The notes beneath the pieces were generated by a model that saw nothing but the letters and a program-made list of their open reading frames with translations, did not search any database and was not told the DNA's origin. Made by a program: the position numbers and the translations under genes. From Flabesymbios commensalis (lineage: Eukaryota; Annelida; Polychaeta; Terebellida; Flabelligeridae), in assembly GCA_964017125.1 (NCBI GenBank), contig OZ024903.1, forward strand, positions 65,997,163 through 66,061,162: a stretch of 64,000 nucleotides of DNA, read 5' to 3'. This document shows positions 1-10,250 of this stretch, piece by piece (position 1 is the stretch's first letter; each line of letters opens with the position of its first letter).

Positions 1-3000
1 GCAGTAACTTTGGAAATGCTATTACCACCAAACCAATTAGCATCAGTGTAACAACAATACTGACCAATCACAGCAAATACTTTATTACCACAGTACTGTG
101 TCAATAAGATTCACTTCTGGTCAAATATTTAAAGGATGAGGTCAAGTTACCTCATCACTGTAACTATAAGGTATCTTACAGTCCGTGTACATTTGCAAGT
201 AATTGCTGCCACAGGAGTGTTGTAATAAGAGTTTTAATATTATTTGTCGTTCCTTGCTACTGAATTGATGTGTTTATAAGCTTCTCGTTGTTGCTAATCC
301 CCACCACAGCAGTTCTGTGTAACTGTTAATACTGTTCGCCACAGTGCTGTGTCAATAAGGTTTCTTACTCTTTCTATATACATATAAGTCATTACTACCA
401 CAGTGCTGTGTTAATAACATTTCTTACTGTCTCTATATACTTAAAATCTGTGCTGCCACAGTGCTGTGTCAATAAGGTTCCTTACTCTTTCTCTTCACAT
501 ATAAGTCATCGCTATCACAGTGCTGTGGTAATAACGTTTCTTACTGTCACTATACACTAAAAATATGTGCTGCCACAGTGCTGTGTCAATAAAGTATCTT
601 ACTCTTTTTTACGCACATAAGTCCTTGCTTCCACAGTGCTCTGTAAATAACGTATCTTACTCTTTCTCTACATGTAAAAGTCATTGCTACCACAGTGCTG
701 TGGCAATGACGTTTCTTACTGTCTCTTTAAAATGCACCAATGACGTCAGTCTATTGTTAGAACAGTAGATTCGGATCTACGAATCTACTGTTTTTATATT
801 GGCCAGGTCGGTCATTATATACAGTTTTTACTGCATGGCTAATGTTTAATGGCTAAGCTATTAAATTGAGATTTTCTATATCAAATCTTGGAACACATGT
901 ACCTATTTTGTGTATTTTAAGTCAAAGAAAGAACTCAACTACGAGAGATTCGTAGATCCAAATGTCCTCGGCGCTGCGCGCCTCGTACATTCTGATCTAC
1001 GAATCTATCGAATTTCGTTCTTTCCCCTTGACATAAACTTAAAATCTGTGCTGCCACAGTGCTGTGTCAATAAGGTATCTTACTCTTTCTCCTCACATAT
1101 AAGTCCTTGCTACCCCAGTGCTGTGGCAATAACGTTTCTTACTGTCTCTATTCACTTAAAATCTTTGCTGCCACATTGCTGTGGTAATAAGGTATCTCTT
1201 TTCTACACATATAATTCCTTGCTACCACAGTGCTGTGGCAATAACGTCTGTTACTTTCTCTATACACTTTAAATCTTTGCTGCCACAGTGCTGTGTCAAT
1301 AAAGTAACTCACTCTTTCTCTACTCATAGAATACCTTGCTACCACAGTGATGTGGCAATAACGTTTCTTACGGTCTCTGTACCCTTAAAATCTGCGCTGG
1401 CACAGTGCTGTGTCAATAAGGTATCTTAGTGTTTTTCTACACATATAAGTCCTTGCTGCCACAGTGGTATGGCAATAACGTTTCTTACTGTCTCTATACA
1501 CTAAAATCTTCGCTGCCATATTGCCGTGGCAATAACGTTTCTTACTGTCTCTTTACATTTAAACATATTTGCTGCCATAACTGTTTCAATAAAGTATCTT
1601 ACTCTTTCTCCATACATAGAAATTCTTGCTACCACAGCGCTGTGGCATTTCTTACTAATATACACATGATACAAGTCCTTGCTACCACAGTGCTGTGTAA
1701 AAAAAAAGTTTCTTAGCGTCCAACGCCACATAAAAATACTTTTTTTACCACTAATTGTCCACACCTTAAAGTATTTCATACCCAGTGATGCCGTCAACAC
1801 ATACAAGTCCTTGTTAACACAGTGCTCTGTCAATGAAGTTTCTTACTGTCTTTATACATTTAAAAAATATTTGCTGCTAGAGTGCTGTGGGTATACGGTC
1901 TCCTACTTTGTCTGTACCCTATAGAAGTCCTTGCTACCACAGCGCCGTTGCAATAATGTTTTTATTGTCTCTATGCACTTTCAAATATTTGCTGCCACAG
2001 TGTTGTTTTATTATGGTTTCTGACTGCTCATGTAGGCCTACATCTGCAAGTCAAGTCTACATCTACATTCATGTGTCAATGAGATTTATTACTGTATCTA
2101 TGCACTTACAAGTCACTGGTGCCACAGTACCGTGTCAATTAGTTTTTTTTCTGCTCATCCACACTAAGTCCTTTCTACCACAGTCATGTGTCAATAAGGT
2201 TGATTACTGTATCTATGCACTTGCAAATCATTGCTGACACAGTTCTGTTTTAATAAAGCGTCTTAGTGTTCATCTACACAGGTCTACAAGTCACTGCTAC
2301 CATGAAATTGGCAAATATATGTCTACAAAAAAATCGGCAAGATTTGGCAAAACAATTGTCACCAACTGTTGTAGATGGAATAAATTTGCACAGTGTGACA
2401 ATAGTTGATGACAAATAAGGGAATCTCACCGGGCTGGAAACTATATGGCGATATTGACAAATTTGAGAAATCCCTCAAATCTTCACCAAACATTCACCAA
2501 ATTTCCCCAAATGTTGTCCTCTTTCGCCAAACTTCCTCCGTGGTCACTTTGCTATCACAATACGGTGGCAATGATATTTCTTGTAGTTTCTTTACGCTTA
2601 TAAGTTCTTTCTACCACAATGCTGTTCAAACAGGCCTACAGCTTCTCAATATCTATACACTTACAAGTCCCGGTTACCACTGTGCGGTGTCAATAACGTT
2701 TTCTAATGCCCCTCTATGCCCATAAGTAGTTGCTTAAAAAGTACGATGTCAATAAGCTTTCTTAATCTCTTCTTATCCTTTCAAATCATTGCTGCCACAA
2801 TGCTGTGACAATGAAGTTTATGCATATTTATCTACACTTACAAGTCCTTACTGCCACAGTTCTGTGTCAATAAGGTTCATTCATGTCTCTCTACACCCAC
2901 AAGCCCTTGCTGCCACAGTGATGTGGCAATAACGTTTCGTATGGTCTATTTATACTTTCCAATCTTCTATCTCACTGTTATGTCAATAACTTTTCTTACT

Positions 3001-3195
3001 ACCCCTTTACACCCTGCTATTGCAGTACAATGTCAGTATAATTGTTTCACTACCCCTCTATAGCTCCATGTTGTATAATGTCGATATGTTTCTTACTACA
3101 CCTGTACACACAGTCCACAGTGTTGTTGTAACACTTAGGTGTCTTTACAGTTTGAATTCCTTGTTATCACAGTGCTGTGCCCTACCATGTATGTC
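1..3195 (+). repeat. 59-bp satellite array 1 (diverged, dimeric)
   Basis: Every ~59 bp there is a box of the form CACAG-NN-CTGTG, usually CACAGTGCTGTG. Box starts at 340, 399, 457, 516, 574, 632 and 691 give spacings of 58-59 bp. Two linker types alternate: one reads GTCAATAAGG then TCTTACTCTTTC, the other GGCAATAACG then TTTCTTACTGTCTC. The higher-order unit is therefore a dimer of about 117 bp. Monomers grow more diverged and irregular after about 2000. The array is already running at base 1, so its left end lies outside the window. Short open frames inside it shift with every monomer and are not genes. Confidence 0.93.
735..1027. mobile_element. hairpin-rich insertion inside satellite array 1
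   Basis: The 59-bp rhythm stops near 735 and resumes near 1028. The inserted DNA has two hairpins built on the same words: arms AACAGTAGATTCG and its complement at 761-792, and arms AGATTCGTAGATC / GATCTACGAATCT at 946-1006 around a GC-rich loop. This looks like a short non-autonomous element. Exact ends and any target duplication are not clear. Confidence 0.5.
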
Positions 3196-3910
3196 CCAAC
3201 TTCAAGTCTTAGCAACATTGATTAATATTACGCAAAATAAAAAAAACAGTTTCATTAAAAAAAAAAAAAATTTTTATTATTTTTATTCACTTTTAATTTT
3301 TATTCATTGTAATTAAGACATTATATGCCTACGCCGTTAAGCTGAGCTGCACCAACAATCATAGTGTGAAGTGGCTAGTGATTATTTCAGAATTATGAAA
3401 AGACATAGAATCAATATTTAAATATTTGTGAAAAAAATGAAAAAAAACATGAACATTTTGGCAAGGTACTGTGTCTACAAAGAAGCAAAAATTGGCTATT
3501 TTGTGCGATAAATCAGCCATTTTCATTTTGCTCAAATACTTTTGAACAACTTGTCAGTGAACTGCATGGTTATTAGCAAAACGTAGAACAAATTTGATCA
3601 GGATATGTCTACTTGAAAATCATGCTAAGGAAATGGTAACGCCGATGTCGACGCCGCGCCCGACAATGACGCCGAACTTCAATTGCAAAAGTCCAACTTA
3701 AAAAAGGGCGGGCTTAAAAGATATCTATTTAAAATTCACCATTTTGTTTGGAAAATTAAAGCTGCTGCCTAAGCGTCAAACACTTTACACCTAAAAAATG
3801 GTACATTTGTTTAGCCCAGTGATCATAGCCTCAACTTGCTGGTGAGTATTTCAGCATTCGGAAAATATATTTATGAACAAATATTACATAAGTATAAGTA
3901 TATTAAATGG
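3196..3910. other. spacer between the satellite arrays, no gene seen
   Basis: AT-rich non-repetitive sequence with an A-tract at about 3258-3271 and a short GC-richer patch near 3640-3670. No open frame with coding character was seen. Confidence 0.5.
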
Positions 3911-3914
3911 CAAT

Positions 3915-3920
3915 TTTATT
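3915..3920 (-). promoter_or_regulatory. candidate poly(A) signal AATAAA on the minus strand
   Basis: TTTATT on the plus strand reads AATAAA on the minus strand, about 245 nt beyond the stop codon of the putative terminal exon at 4166-4351. The hexamer is common in AT-rich DNA, so its weight comes only from that position. Confidence 0.3.
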
Positions 3921-4165
3921 TTGAAAAGACATGTATTTGTAATTCAACATTGTGTATTGAAAATCTATACAAAATATAATTTGATGTCATAGTTATGACT
4001 GTAGGCCTACATGTAATTTCCAATACTTAATAATGTAAAAGTGACGCTGGTAAATTCCACAATGACATTTAATTGTTTAGCTAAAATGAATACAGAGTAT
4101 ACAACTGTATAACCTATATGCATTTGCATTCACAACCTCCCATTTTTGTTACACACCTCCATCCT

Positions 4166-4351
4166 TTAATAACAATCTGTATTTTTTTCGTATCCCCCTC
4201 TCATGAAATCAATGACTCCTATCGTGTTATGTTTGGTATCAGCCACCAGTAGCACACAATGGCTACCCATTGGAACGAGCTTCATAATATCTTTGTCGCT
4301 GCTGCCACATAACACTGGCATCAGGATGAAATCATACTGAGCGAACACGAC
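4166..4351 (-). CDS. putative terminal coding exon, function unknown
   Basis: On the minus strand a polypyrimidine tract ending TTTTTTTCAG lies immediately before 4351, a good 3' splice acceptor. The frame after it encodes about 61 residues beginning VVFAQYDFILMPVLCGSSD, continuing through VPMGSHCVLLVADTKHNTIG, and ending at a TAA at 4166-4168. Composition is varied and coding-like, unlike the satellite frames nearby. The LLVADTKHNTIGVID stretch loosely recalls a single NHL-type blade, but one partial match is not enough to name a family. An AATAAA lies ~245 nt downstream. Upstream on this strand the DNA runs into satellite array 2, so any preceding exon would lie beyond it, near 6.5 kb or further. 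It could also be chance or a gene relic. Confidence 0.4.
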   Translation of the reverse strand, partial: VVFAQYDFILMPVLCGSSDKDIMKLVPMGSHCVLLVADTKHNTIGVIDFMRGGYEKNTDCY

Positions 4352-4484
4352 CTGAAAAAAACCACAATACTTTAGGCTAACGGATAATAAAACACAAATG
4401 TATGTACATTTCTATGGCGCCCCCACTTAGGCAAGTGTCTTTTTAGTATGTGGACAAGATGAAATGTAGGCAGTAATTGTTTTT

Positions 4485-6475
4485 CACACAGCAGTGTGAC
4501 AGTACGACTTGTACGTTTAGAAAGGTAGTAATAACCTTTATTGACACAACACTGTGGCAGTAAGGATGTGTACATGTAGAGTGGTAGTACGAACCCTTAT
4601 TGACACAGCACTGTGGCAGTAGAAACTTGTACATGTAGAGGGGTAGTAAAAAACCCTATTGACACATCACTGTGGCAGTAAGGACTTGTACATGTAGATG
4701 GGTAGTAGGAACCCTTATTAACACAGCTCTGTGGCAGTAAGGACTTGTACATGTAGAGGGTTAGTAAACAACCTTATTGACACAGCACTGTGGCAGTAAG
4801 GATGTGTACATGTAGAGGGGTAGTAGGAACCCTTATTGACACAGCACTGTGGCAGTAAGGATGTGTACATGTAGAGGGGTAGTAGGAACCCTTATTGACA
4901 CAGCACTGTGGCAGTAAGGACTTGTACATGTAGAGGGGTAGTAAAAAACCCTATTGACACATCACTGTGGCAGTAAGGACTTGTACATGTAGATGGGTAG
5001 TAGGAACCCTTATTAACACAGCTCTGTGGCAGTAAGGACTTGTACATGTAGAGGGTTAGTAAACAACCGTATTGACACAGCACTGTGGCAGTAAGGATGT
5101 GTACATGTAGAGGGGTGGTAGGAACCCTTATTGACACAGCACTGTGGCAGTAAGGATGTGTACATGTAGAGGGGTAGTAGGAACCCTTATTGACACAGCA
5201 CTGTGGCAGTAAGGACTTGTACATGTAGAGGGGTAGTAAAAAACCCTATTGACACATCACTGTGGCAGTAAGGACTTTTACATGTAGATGGGTAGTAGGA
5301 ACCCTTATTAACACAGCTCTGTGGCAGTAAGGACGTGTACATGTAGAGTGTTAGTAAACAACCTTATTGACACAGCACTGTGGCAGTAAGGATGTGTACA
5401 TGTAGAGGGGTAGTAGGAACCCTTATTGACACAGCACTGTGGCAGTAAGGATGTGTACATGTAGAGGGGTAGTAGGAACCCTTATGGACACAGCACTGTA
5501 GCAGTAAGGACTTGTACATGTAGAGGGGTAGTAAAACCCCTATTGACACATCACTGTGGCAGTAAGGACTTGTACATGTAGATGGGTAGTAGGAACCCTT
5601 ATTGACACAGCACTGTGGTAGTAAGAATGTGTACATGTAGAGGGGTAGTAGGAACCCTTATTGACACAGCACTGTGGCAGTAAGGATGTGTACACGTAGA
5701 GGGGTAGCAGGAACCCTTATTGACACAGCACTGTGGCAGTAAGGACTTGTACATGTAGAGGGGTAGTAGGAACCCTTATTGACACAGCACTGTGGCAGTA
5801 AGGACTTGTATATGTAGAGGGGTAGTAGGAACCCTTATTGACACAGCACTGTGGCAGTAAGGATGTGTACATGTAGAGGGGTAGTTGGAACCCTTATTGA
5901 CACAGCAATGTGGCAGTAAGGACTTGTACATGTAGATGGGTAGTAGGAACTCTTATTGAAACAACACTGTGGCAGTAAGGATGTGTACATGTAGATAGGA
6001 AGTAGTAACCCTTATTGACACAGCACTGTGGCAGTAACCCTTATTGACACAGCACCGTGGCAGTAAGGACTTGTACATGTAGAGGGGTAGTAACAACCCT
6101 TATTGTCACAGCACTGTGACAGTAAGGACTTGTACATGTAGAGGGTTAGTAAAAAACCTTATTGACACAGCACTGTGGCAGTAATGTCTTGTACATGTAG
6201 AAGGGTAGTAAAAAACCTATTGACACACCACTGTGGCAATAAGGACTTGTACATGTAGAGGGGTAGTAAAAAACCTTATTGACCCAGCACTGTGGCAGCA
6301 AGGACTTGTACATGTAGAGGGGTAGTAAAAAAACTTATTGACACAACACTGTGGCAGCAAGGACTTGTACATGGGGTAGTAAGAACCCTTATTGACACAG
6401 CACTGTGGCATTAAGGACTTGTACACGTAGATGGGTAGTAACAATCTTATTGTCACAGCACTGTGGCCTTGGATG
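4485..6475 (-). repeat. 59-bp satellite array 2 with 295-bp pentameric higher-order repeat
   Basis: Monomers are exactly 59 bp over long stretches, with boxes starting at 4663, 4722, 4781, 4840, 4899 and 4958. The plus strand shows CACAGCACTGTGGCAGTAAGG followed by a TGTACATGTAGAGGGG-type linker. Read on the minus strand, the box and the following GTCAATAAGG match array 1, so the two arrays are one family in opposite orientation. A variant box CACATCACTGTG recurs at 4663, 4958, 5253 and 5547, and CACAGCTCTGTG follows each of the first three by 59 bp, which defines a five-monomer (295 bp) higher-order unit repeated about four times. The right third (after about 5600) is less regular. No unique spacers are present. 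Confidence 0.95.
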
Positions 6476-6552
6476 AACATAGTCCAGTGTAGCGCGAATT
6501 GGGTTTTTCGAGAGCAGTTCATAGTCACACATTATGGCAAAATCGTGTACAC
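6467..6552 (-). CDS. possible exon fragment abutting satellite array 2
   Basis: On the minus strand the frame reads VHDFAIMCDYELLSKNPIRA then TLDYVHPR before running straight into the first satellite monomer at about 6466. Residue composition is coding-like. A possible acceptor (ATTGTAG) lies upstream near 6568. No convincing donor is visible at the satellite junction, so this may be a broken or coincidental exon. Strand and order would fit an upstream partner of the exon at 4166-4351. No family recognised. Confidence 0.25.
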
Positions 6553-6626
6553 ATAGGGCCTAGGCCTACAATATAAGACAGGATTTGCTAAAAGTATCAC
6601 ATTACTTACTTGATGGTGTCTTTGAT

Positions 6627-6767
6627 TTACACAAATTCATGCTTCTTCCTATAATTCCATATTGCCTCGCTCAATGATGTACAAAATAGAACATTTTCGG
6701 CAGCCAAAAAATCACTTGAGGCCTTCTTAAATGCTTCATAATTGACTGACGTCCTTCTGATCAACAT
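6627..6767 (-). CDS. 46-residue open frame near a strong splice donor, function unknown
   Basis: The frame starts at an ATG in the context GTCGCCATGT and encodes MLIRRTSVNYEAFKKASSDF, then LAAENVLFCTSLSEAIWNYR and KKHEFV, ending at TAA. Eighteen nt past the stop, on the same strand, is the consensus donor CAA|GTAAGT (GT at 6608-6609). It may be a small or upstream open frame in a first exon, or an exon whose true frame differs. It lies on the same strand as the two possible exons nearer the start of the window. No homologue recognised. Confidence 0.25.
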   Translation of the reverse strand: MLIRRTSVNYEAFKKASSDFLAAENVLFCTSLSEAIWNYRKKHEFV

Positions 6768-6868
6768 GGCGACGGTGTAATGGCGGCAATCTACTCAGCC
6801 CTGCCACTCCACATGCGAAAATGTATGATAGCTTCTGATTGGTTTGGTGAAAATAGCGATTCGCTCTG

Positions 6869-6894
6869 CTATTGCCACAGTACTGTGGCAATAG
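6869..6894. repeat. solitary 26-bp perfect palindrome with the satellite box
   Basis: CTATTGCCACAGT is followed immediately by its exact reverse complement ACTGTGGCAATAG. This is the satellite core (CACAG-NN-CTGTG with TTGCC/GGCAA flanks) as a single symmetric copy about 400 bp beyond array 2. Confidence 0.8.
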
Positions 6895-7133
6895 ACACTT
6901 CCATAAAAGCTACGTTCATGCATGATTGTGTTCCTTACTTCCTTCATTCTTTTCATGATGTATTTCTTTCTTTGTTCTGCCATTTCTTCATTAAACTACA
7001 TTAAACTACATTAATATATTTCATAGTTGCTTCTATGTTTTTTCTTCATTTAGTCTTGTTTCTCTTTCTTTCTTCATTATTTATTTCCTCCGCTTATACT
7101 TTCTTCCTTCATTTCTATATTTTGACTTATTTT

Positions 7134-7194
7134 GAATGAATGAATGAATGAATGAATGAATGAATGAATGAATGAATGAATGAATGAATGAATG
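7134..7194. repeat. (GAAT)n microsatellite, probable SINE tail
   Basis: About fifteen GAAT/ATGA tetramers. They sit at the 3' side of the minus-strand SINE that follows, where an ATTC-type tail would be expected. Confidence 0.85.
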
Positions 7195-7199
7195 AAGGA

Positions 7200-7455
7200 A
7201 TAAAGGAATAAACGAATTATTGTGGCTTTATAATGAATGCGGTCTACGCTGGAATGTTAAACTGGTCCAGAATACCCTCCGGACGATGACTCTCCAAACA
7301 CAAAATTTAAGTTCGAGCCCTGGCAATCTGAGGTCGAGCACGCTTCCTCTCGGTCACGGGGCCTTCTCACACCAACGAATCTTTACGAGTGGACGGGGAA
7401 GAAATATTTTTTTGAAGGGAGGGGGAACAAGCCCGCGAGCTCCGGCGTGACAGGC
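7200..7455 (-). mobile_element. tRNA-derived SINE, diverged copy
   Basis: The minus strand matches the better copy at 52378-52670 in order: a region ending near GCGGGC, a GATTC-containing spacer, a second tRNA-like block with the B-box-like GGGCTCGAA, then the unique region containing TCTGGACCAG. The (ATTC)n tract at 7134-7194 would be its tail. The first B box is degenerate. Not a functional tRNA gene. Confidence 0.65.
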
Positions 7456-7509
7456 GCAGCGTTCAACTCCTACATGATGACACCGCCCTTATTTAATTTG
7501 AAGAATTCA

Positions 7510-7618
7510 CCCAGTAAGCACAAAACATTTGTATAACATTTGTACAATGTTAGACCAACGTCGAAGACGTTGGGCCGACGTTGTACAAATGTTATACAAA
7601 TGTTTTGTATTTGCTGGG
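7510..7618. mobile_element. 109-bp palindromic element (CCCAG...CTGGG family)
   Basis: CCCAGTAAGCACAAAACATT opens one arm and the complementary arm closes in TTTGCTGGG. Centre: CCAACGTCGAAGACGTTGG. Nearly the whole element folds on itself. Same length and ends as copies at 8518 and 61507. Confidence 0.9.
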
Positions 7619-7720
7619 TTGAGTATTGCAATGAAAATATTTTTCTACGTTATTTAAAAAAAATAAATGCGCCCTTTTATATAAATATCAGCTTGTTACA
7701 AAATACGTTTTTCGTTGTGG

Positions 7721-7790
7721 CCGTATAATATAACCATGATAACCAGACGTATAATACCAGTTATATTGTACGTCTGGTTACATTATACGG
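7721..7790. repeat. 70-bp imperfect inverted repeat
   Basis: CCGTATAATATAACCATG at the left and CATTATACGG at the right, with internal arms CCAGACGT / ACGTCTGG, fold into one long hairpin. Probably a small foldback element unrelated to the CCCAG family. Confidence 0.6.
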
Positions 7791-8188
7791 TGCTACAATA
7801 GAGTGGTCTAATAGCTTTAATGATGTAAAACATGTATTTAAGTCTAATAATAGTGGAGTTTTCTGTGGATATAGTAATTATACACTTATTGTGTAACTAA
7901 ATTTAGCTAAGCATTCACCAGTATTGTTCTTTAGTATCCTCTTTAGATCAGCACTAAATCGTCGCATAATAACGCTTCCGACTGTCAACCTTGCGCCGTT
8001 GGTGTGCTTTGGAAATAAAAATGAGTAAGCAATATTATATAATAGAGTCAACCCATGGCAATGGTATATTATAGTTCATTAGGTCAACATTCACTAAAAA
8101 ACACTCGACACCTGGAAATATGATCAATTGAATTTGTATTGGCCAAGTGTTGGCCAAACGATGTGTATATGGAGTGCCGTGAGTATAA

Positions 8189-8297
8189 AACACGACAAAG
8201 ACGTTGAATCAATACTGGTTTATTGTTGGCCGACCGACTACGATGCTTGACCAACAAAAAATCAGCATTGGTCACCGTATTAGGCCTATGTGCTGGG
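8189..8297. mobile_element. degenerate 109-bp palindromic element
   Basis: Contains TTGGCCGACCGACTACGATG, then TTGACCAAC and a terminal GTGCTGGG. Arms are still partly complementary. Size fits the 109-bp class. Confidence 0.55.
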
Positions 8298-8517
8298 ATT
8301 GACGTCACTTCGGGGATGTACCATGTGCTGATAATGAGGGTCGTACATCCTACTGACATTCCCTGATTTATTATCTTCTCTATGACTGACCAGATATCGT
8401 TATGTCAGAACTCACTTTTTTGTCATCCGACGTCACTGCAGCAATGGTGACGCTGGTCAAGCACTGCGTCATGGCTGTGACTGACTGTCGCATGTTGTTA
8501 TTTAACAATCACACTTA

Positions 8518-8626
8518 CCCAGCAGGCACAAAACATTTGTATAACATTTATACTATGTTGGACCAACGTCGAAGACGTTGGGCCGACGTTGTATAAAGGT
8601 TATACACATGTTTTGTGTTTGCCGGG
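8518..8626. mobile_element. 109-bp palindromic element
   Basis: CCCAGCAGGCACAAAACATT to GTGTTTGCCGGG, centre GGACCAACGTCGAAGACGTT. Closest relative of the copies at 7510 and 55849. Confidence 0.9.
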
Positions 8627-9160
8627 ATCGGCGGCCTTTAACAACACAATCGTTTGAAATCACAATCGTTGACAAATCAGAGAATATAGCCAACAGCAAC
8701 AAGAATTCCATAGACATAAAACCGCATCTGGCATTTACATCACCAGATGGTCTAAATATTATGCAAACGTATCCTGAAAACTGAAGCAGCTTCTAAGCAT
8801 GCAATCTATCTATATTTTGTGAATATTCTCATCTTTATTTCGAGTATTATCAATACTAATTTGTTTCAATATCCTAATTATTACGACCACATTAGGTTTG
8901 TTTCATTTTGTTTTATGCTTCATTATTTTACTCCTCACTTTCTATTAGCATGATTAGTAAAGTCATTAAAACATAATAACACACGAATAATAAAATAGCC
9001 ATGATAACTTGCATTTAAATGTTAGGCTCTGTCAAGTACATGTAGGCCTATATAAGGAAAAAACATTTTCATCAGCAGAAATATTTTATAATATTGTTTG
9101 TTACTTTCAATTTGTATTGAACGAATCTATTTCGTCTGATACTACAGTAGTCAACCTGAT

Positions 9161-9245
9161 ACATTGACCCAATTAATGTTGTATTATTGCTGGTCCACCG
9201 TCTGCGATACCGGTGCAGCATTAACCCAACACTGAGCCACCGTCC
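9161..9245. mobile_element. degenerate palindromic element
   Basis: GCTGGTCCACCGTCTGCGAT and GCAGCATTAACCCAAC recall the family centre, with partial complementarity left and right. Ends not resolved. Confidence 0.4.
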
Positions 9246-9782
9246 CGTGTTGTTATCAAAGACCATGATGATCGACCTGCGAATTTCACCATACAAATGC
9301 GTGTAATACATTAACATGATTATGCAGTGGTGTCACCTTTTAAACGGGAGTTGGAACTACTCTTTGGCAAGTGTAACATCATATAAAACAAGTGATAACT
9401 TAATCACTTTAACCTCCCAATGAGGTTTGCCACTTATGGCAATATATCTGCAATATTTATTTTTGGAACGATAAAAACTGTTAATAAGTCATCTTATATT
9501 AAGCTAAAATTTGTGGGTACAGAACGGGAGGGGGGTGATAGTATGTCGTCAAGCACAGCAACGACAAGGGAGATCGGGGCAACACATAGGTAACAAGTTC
9601 AACCATATCTTGACAGACGTGTCTTTTGATTCAAGCTTTTATTATTTTTTTAAAACACATGAGCCATATTATAAAATTACAATATGTTAGCCCTAAGCCT
9701 TCTCTCTCGGACCACTGCTATCAACACTGATCCAGGACTGGAGCGTTAACAGTAGTCGGCCCTAAAGTGATATTTTGAATAT

Positions 9783-10025
9783 TCAACTATTGCTTCTTAG
9801 ACAGAAATGTATGCAATTTATGATGGGCAGCACAATTATTTTACATTCGTCACATACCGATCGCGACGCTTTGCAACAAATACATCCACTGATATATACA
9901 AGAATATTCTCCTCCTCAATGGAAAAACACATTTGTGGCTTACATGATTTCAGCATTGAATAAGCTAATTCTGTGACAGAATCACTCAGATCAGGTGAAT
10001 CAGCAGTAACAGTAACATGCTTCAT
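9783..10025 (-). pseudogene. remnant of a P-element/THAP9-like transposase
   Basis: The minus-strand frame of 80 residues contains SIEEENILVYISGCICCKAS followed by RSVCDECKIIVLP. P-like/THAP9 transposases carry a C-terminal segment of the form (N)xxxYIAGYxxxK...CxxC, and this stretch follows that pattern, with the usual G-Y position changed to G-C. The open frame is short compared with a full transposase of many hundred residues. No other transposase motif was recognised on either side, so this is a decayed fragment. Family assignment is by motif only; a KEN/hAT-like alternative is possible. Confidence 0.45.
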
Positions 10026-10141
10026 TACAACAGGACAAAATGATCCGTGTCATTACACTATAATATAGTAATATTATATTTTCCTTTGCCATTATCTTGG
10101 TTTTCTTTGCCCGTATCTACCCTTGCACACATCGTCACCTG

Positions 10142-10250
10142 CCAGCAAATATGAGACGATGAACCAATGCTGGGGTATTGTTGGACCAGCATTAGAAACG
10201 TTGGACCAGCATTACCCTATAATTGGGTCAACGTCTCGTAATAGCTTGGC
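10142..10250. mobile_element. 109-bp palindromic element, diverged
   Basis: CCAGCAAATATGAGACG at the left pairs with CGTCTCGTAATAGCTTGG at the right. The interior has TTGGACCAGCATTAGAAACG and a repeated TTGGACCAGCATTA. Length is again 109 bp. Confidence 0.7.

Noticed and set aside
910-1429. Overlapping frames of 80-120 residues in array 1
   Set aside because: The 59-bp period shifts frame at each monomer, and the peptides only repeat satellite words such as LLPQCCVNKVS.
4485-6475. CRISPR-like regular repeats
   Set aside because: The 59-bp units are contiguous and homologous over their whole length, with no unique spacers. The context is a eukaryotic satellite.
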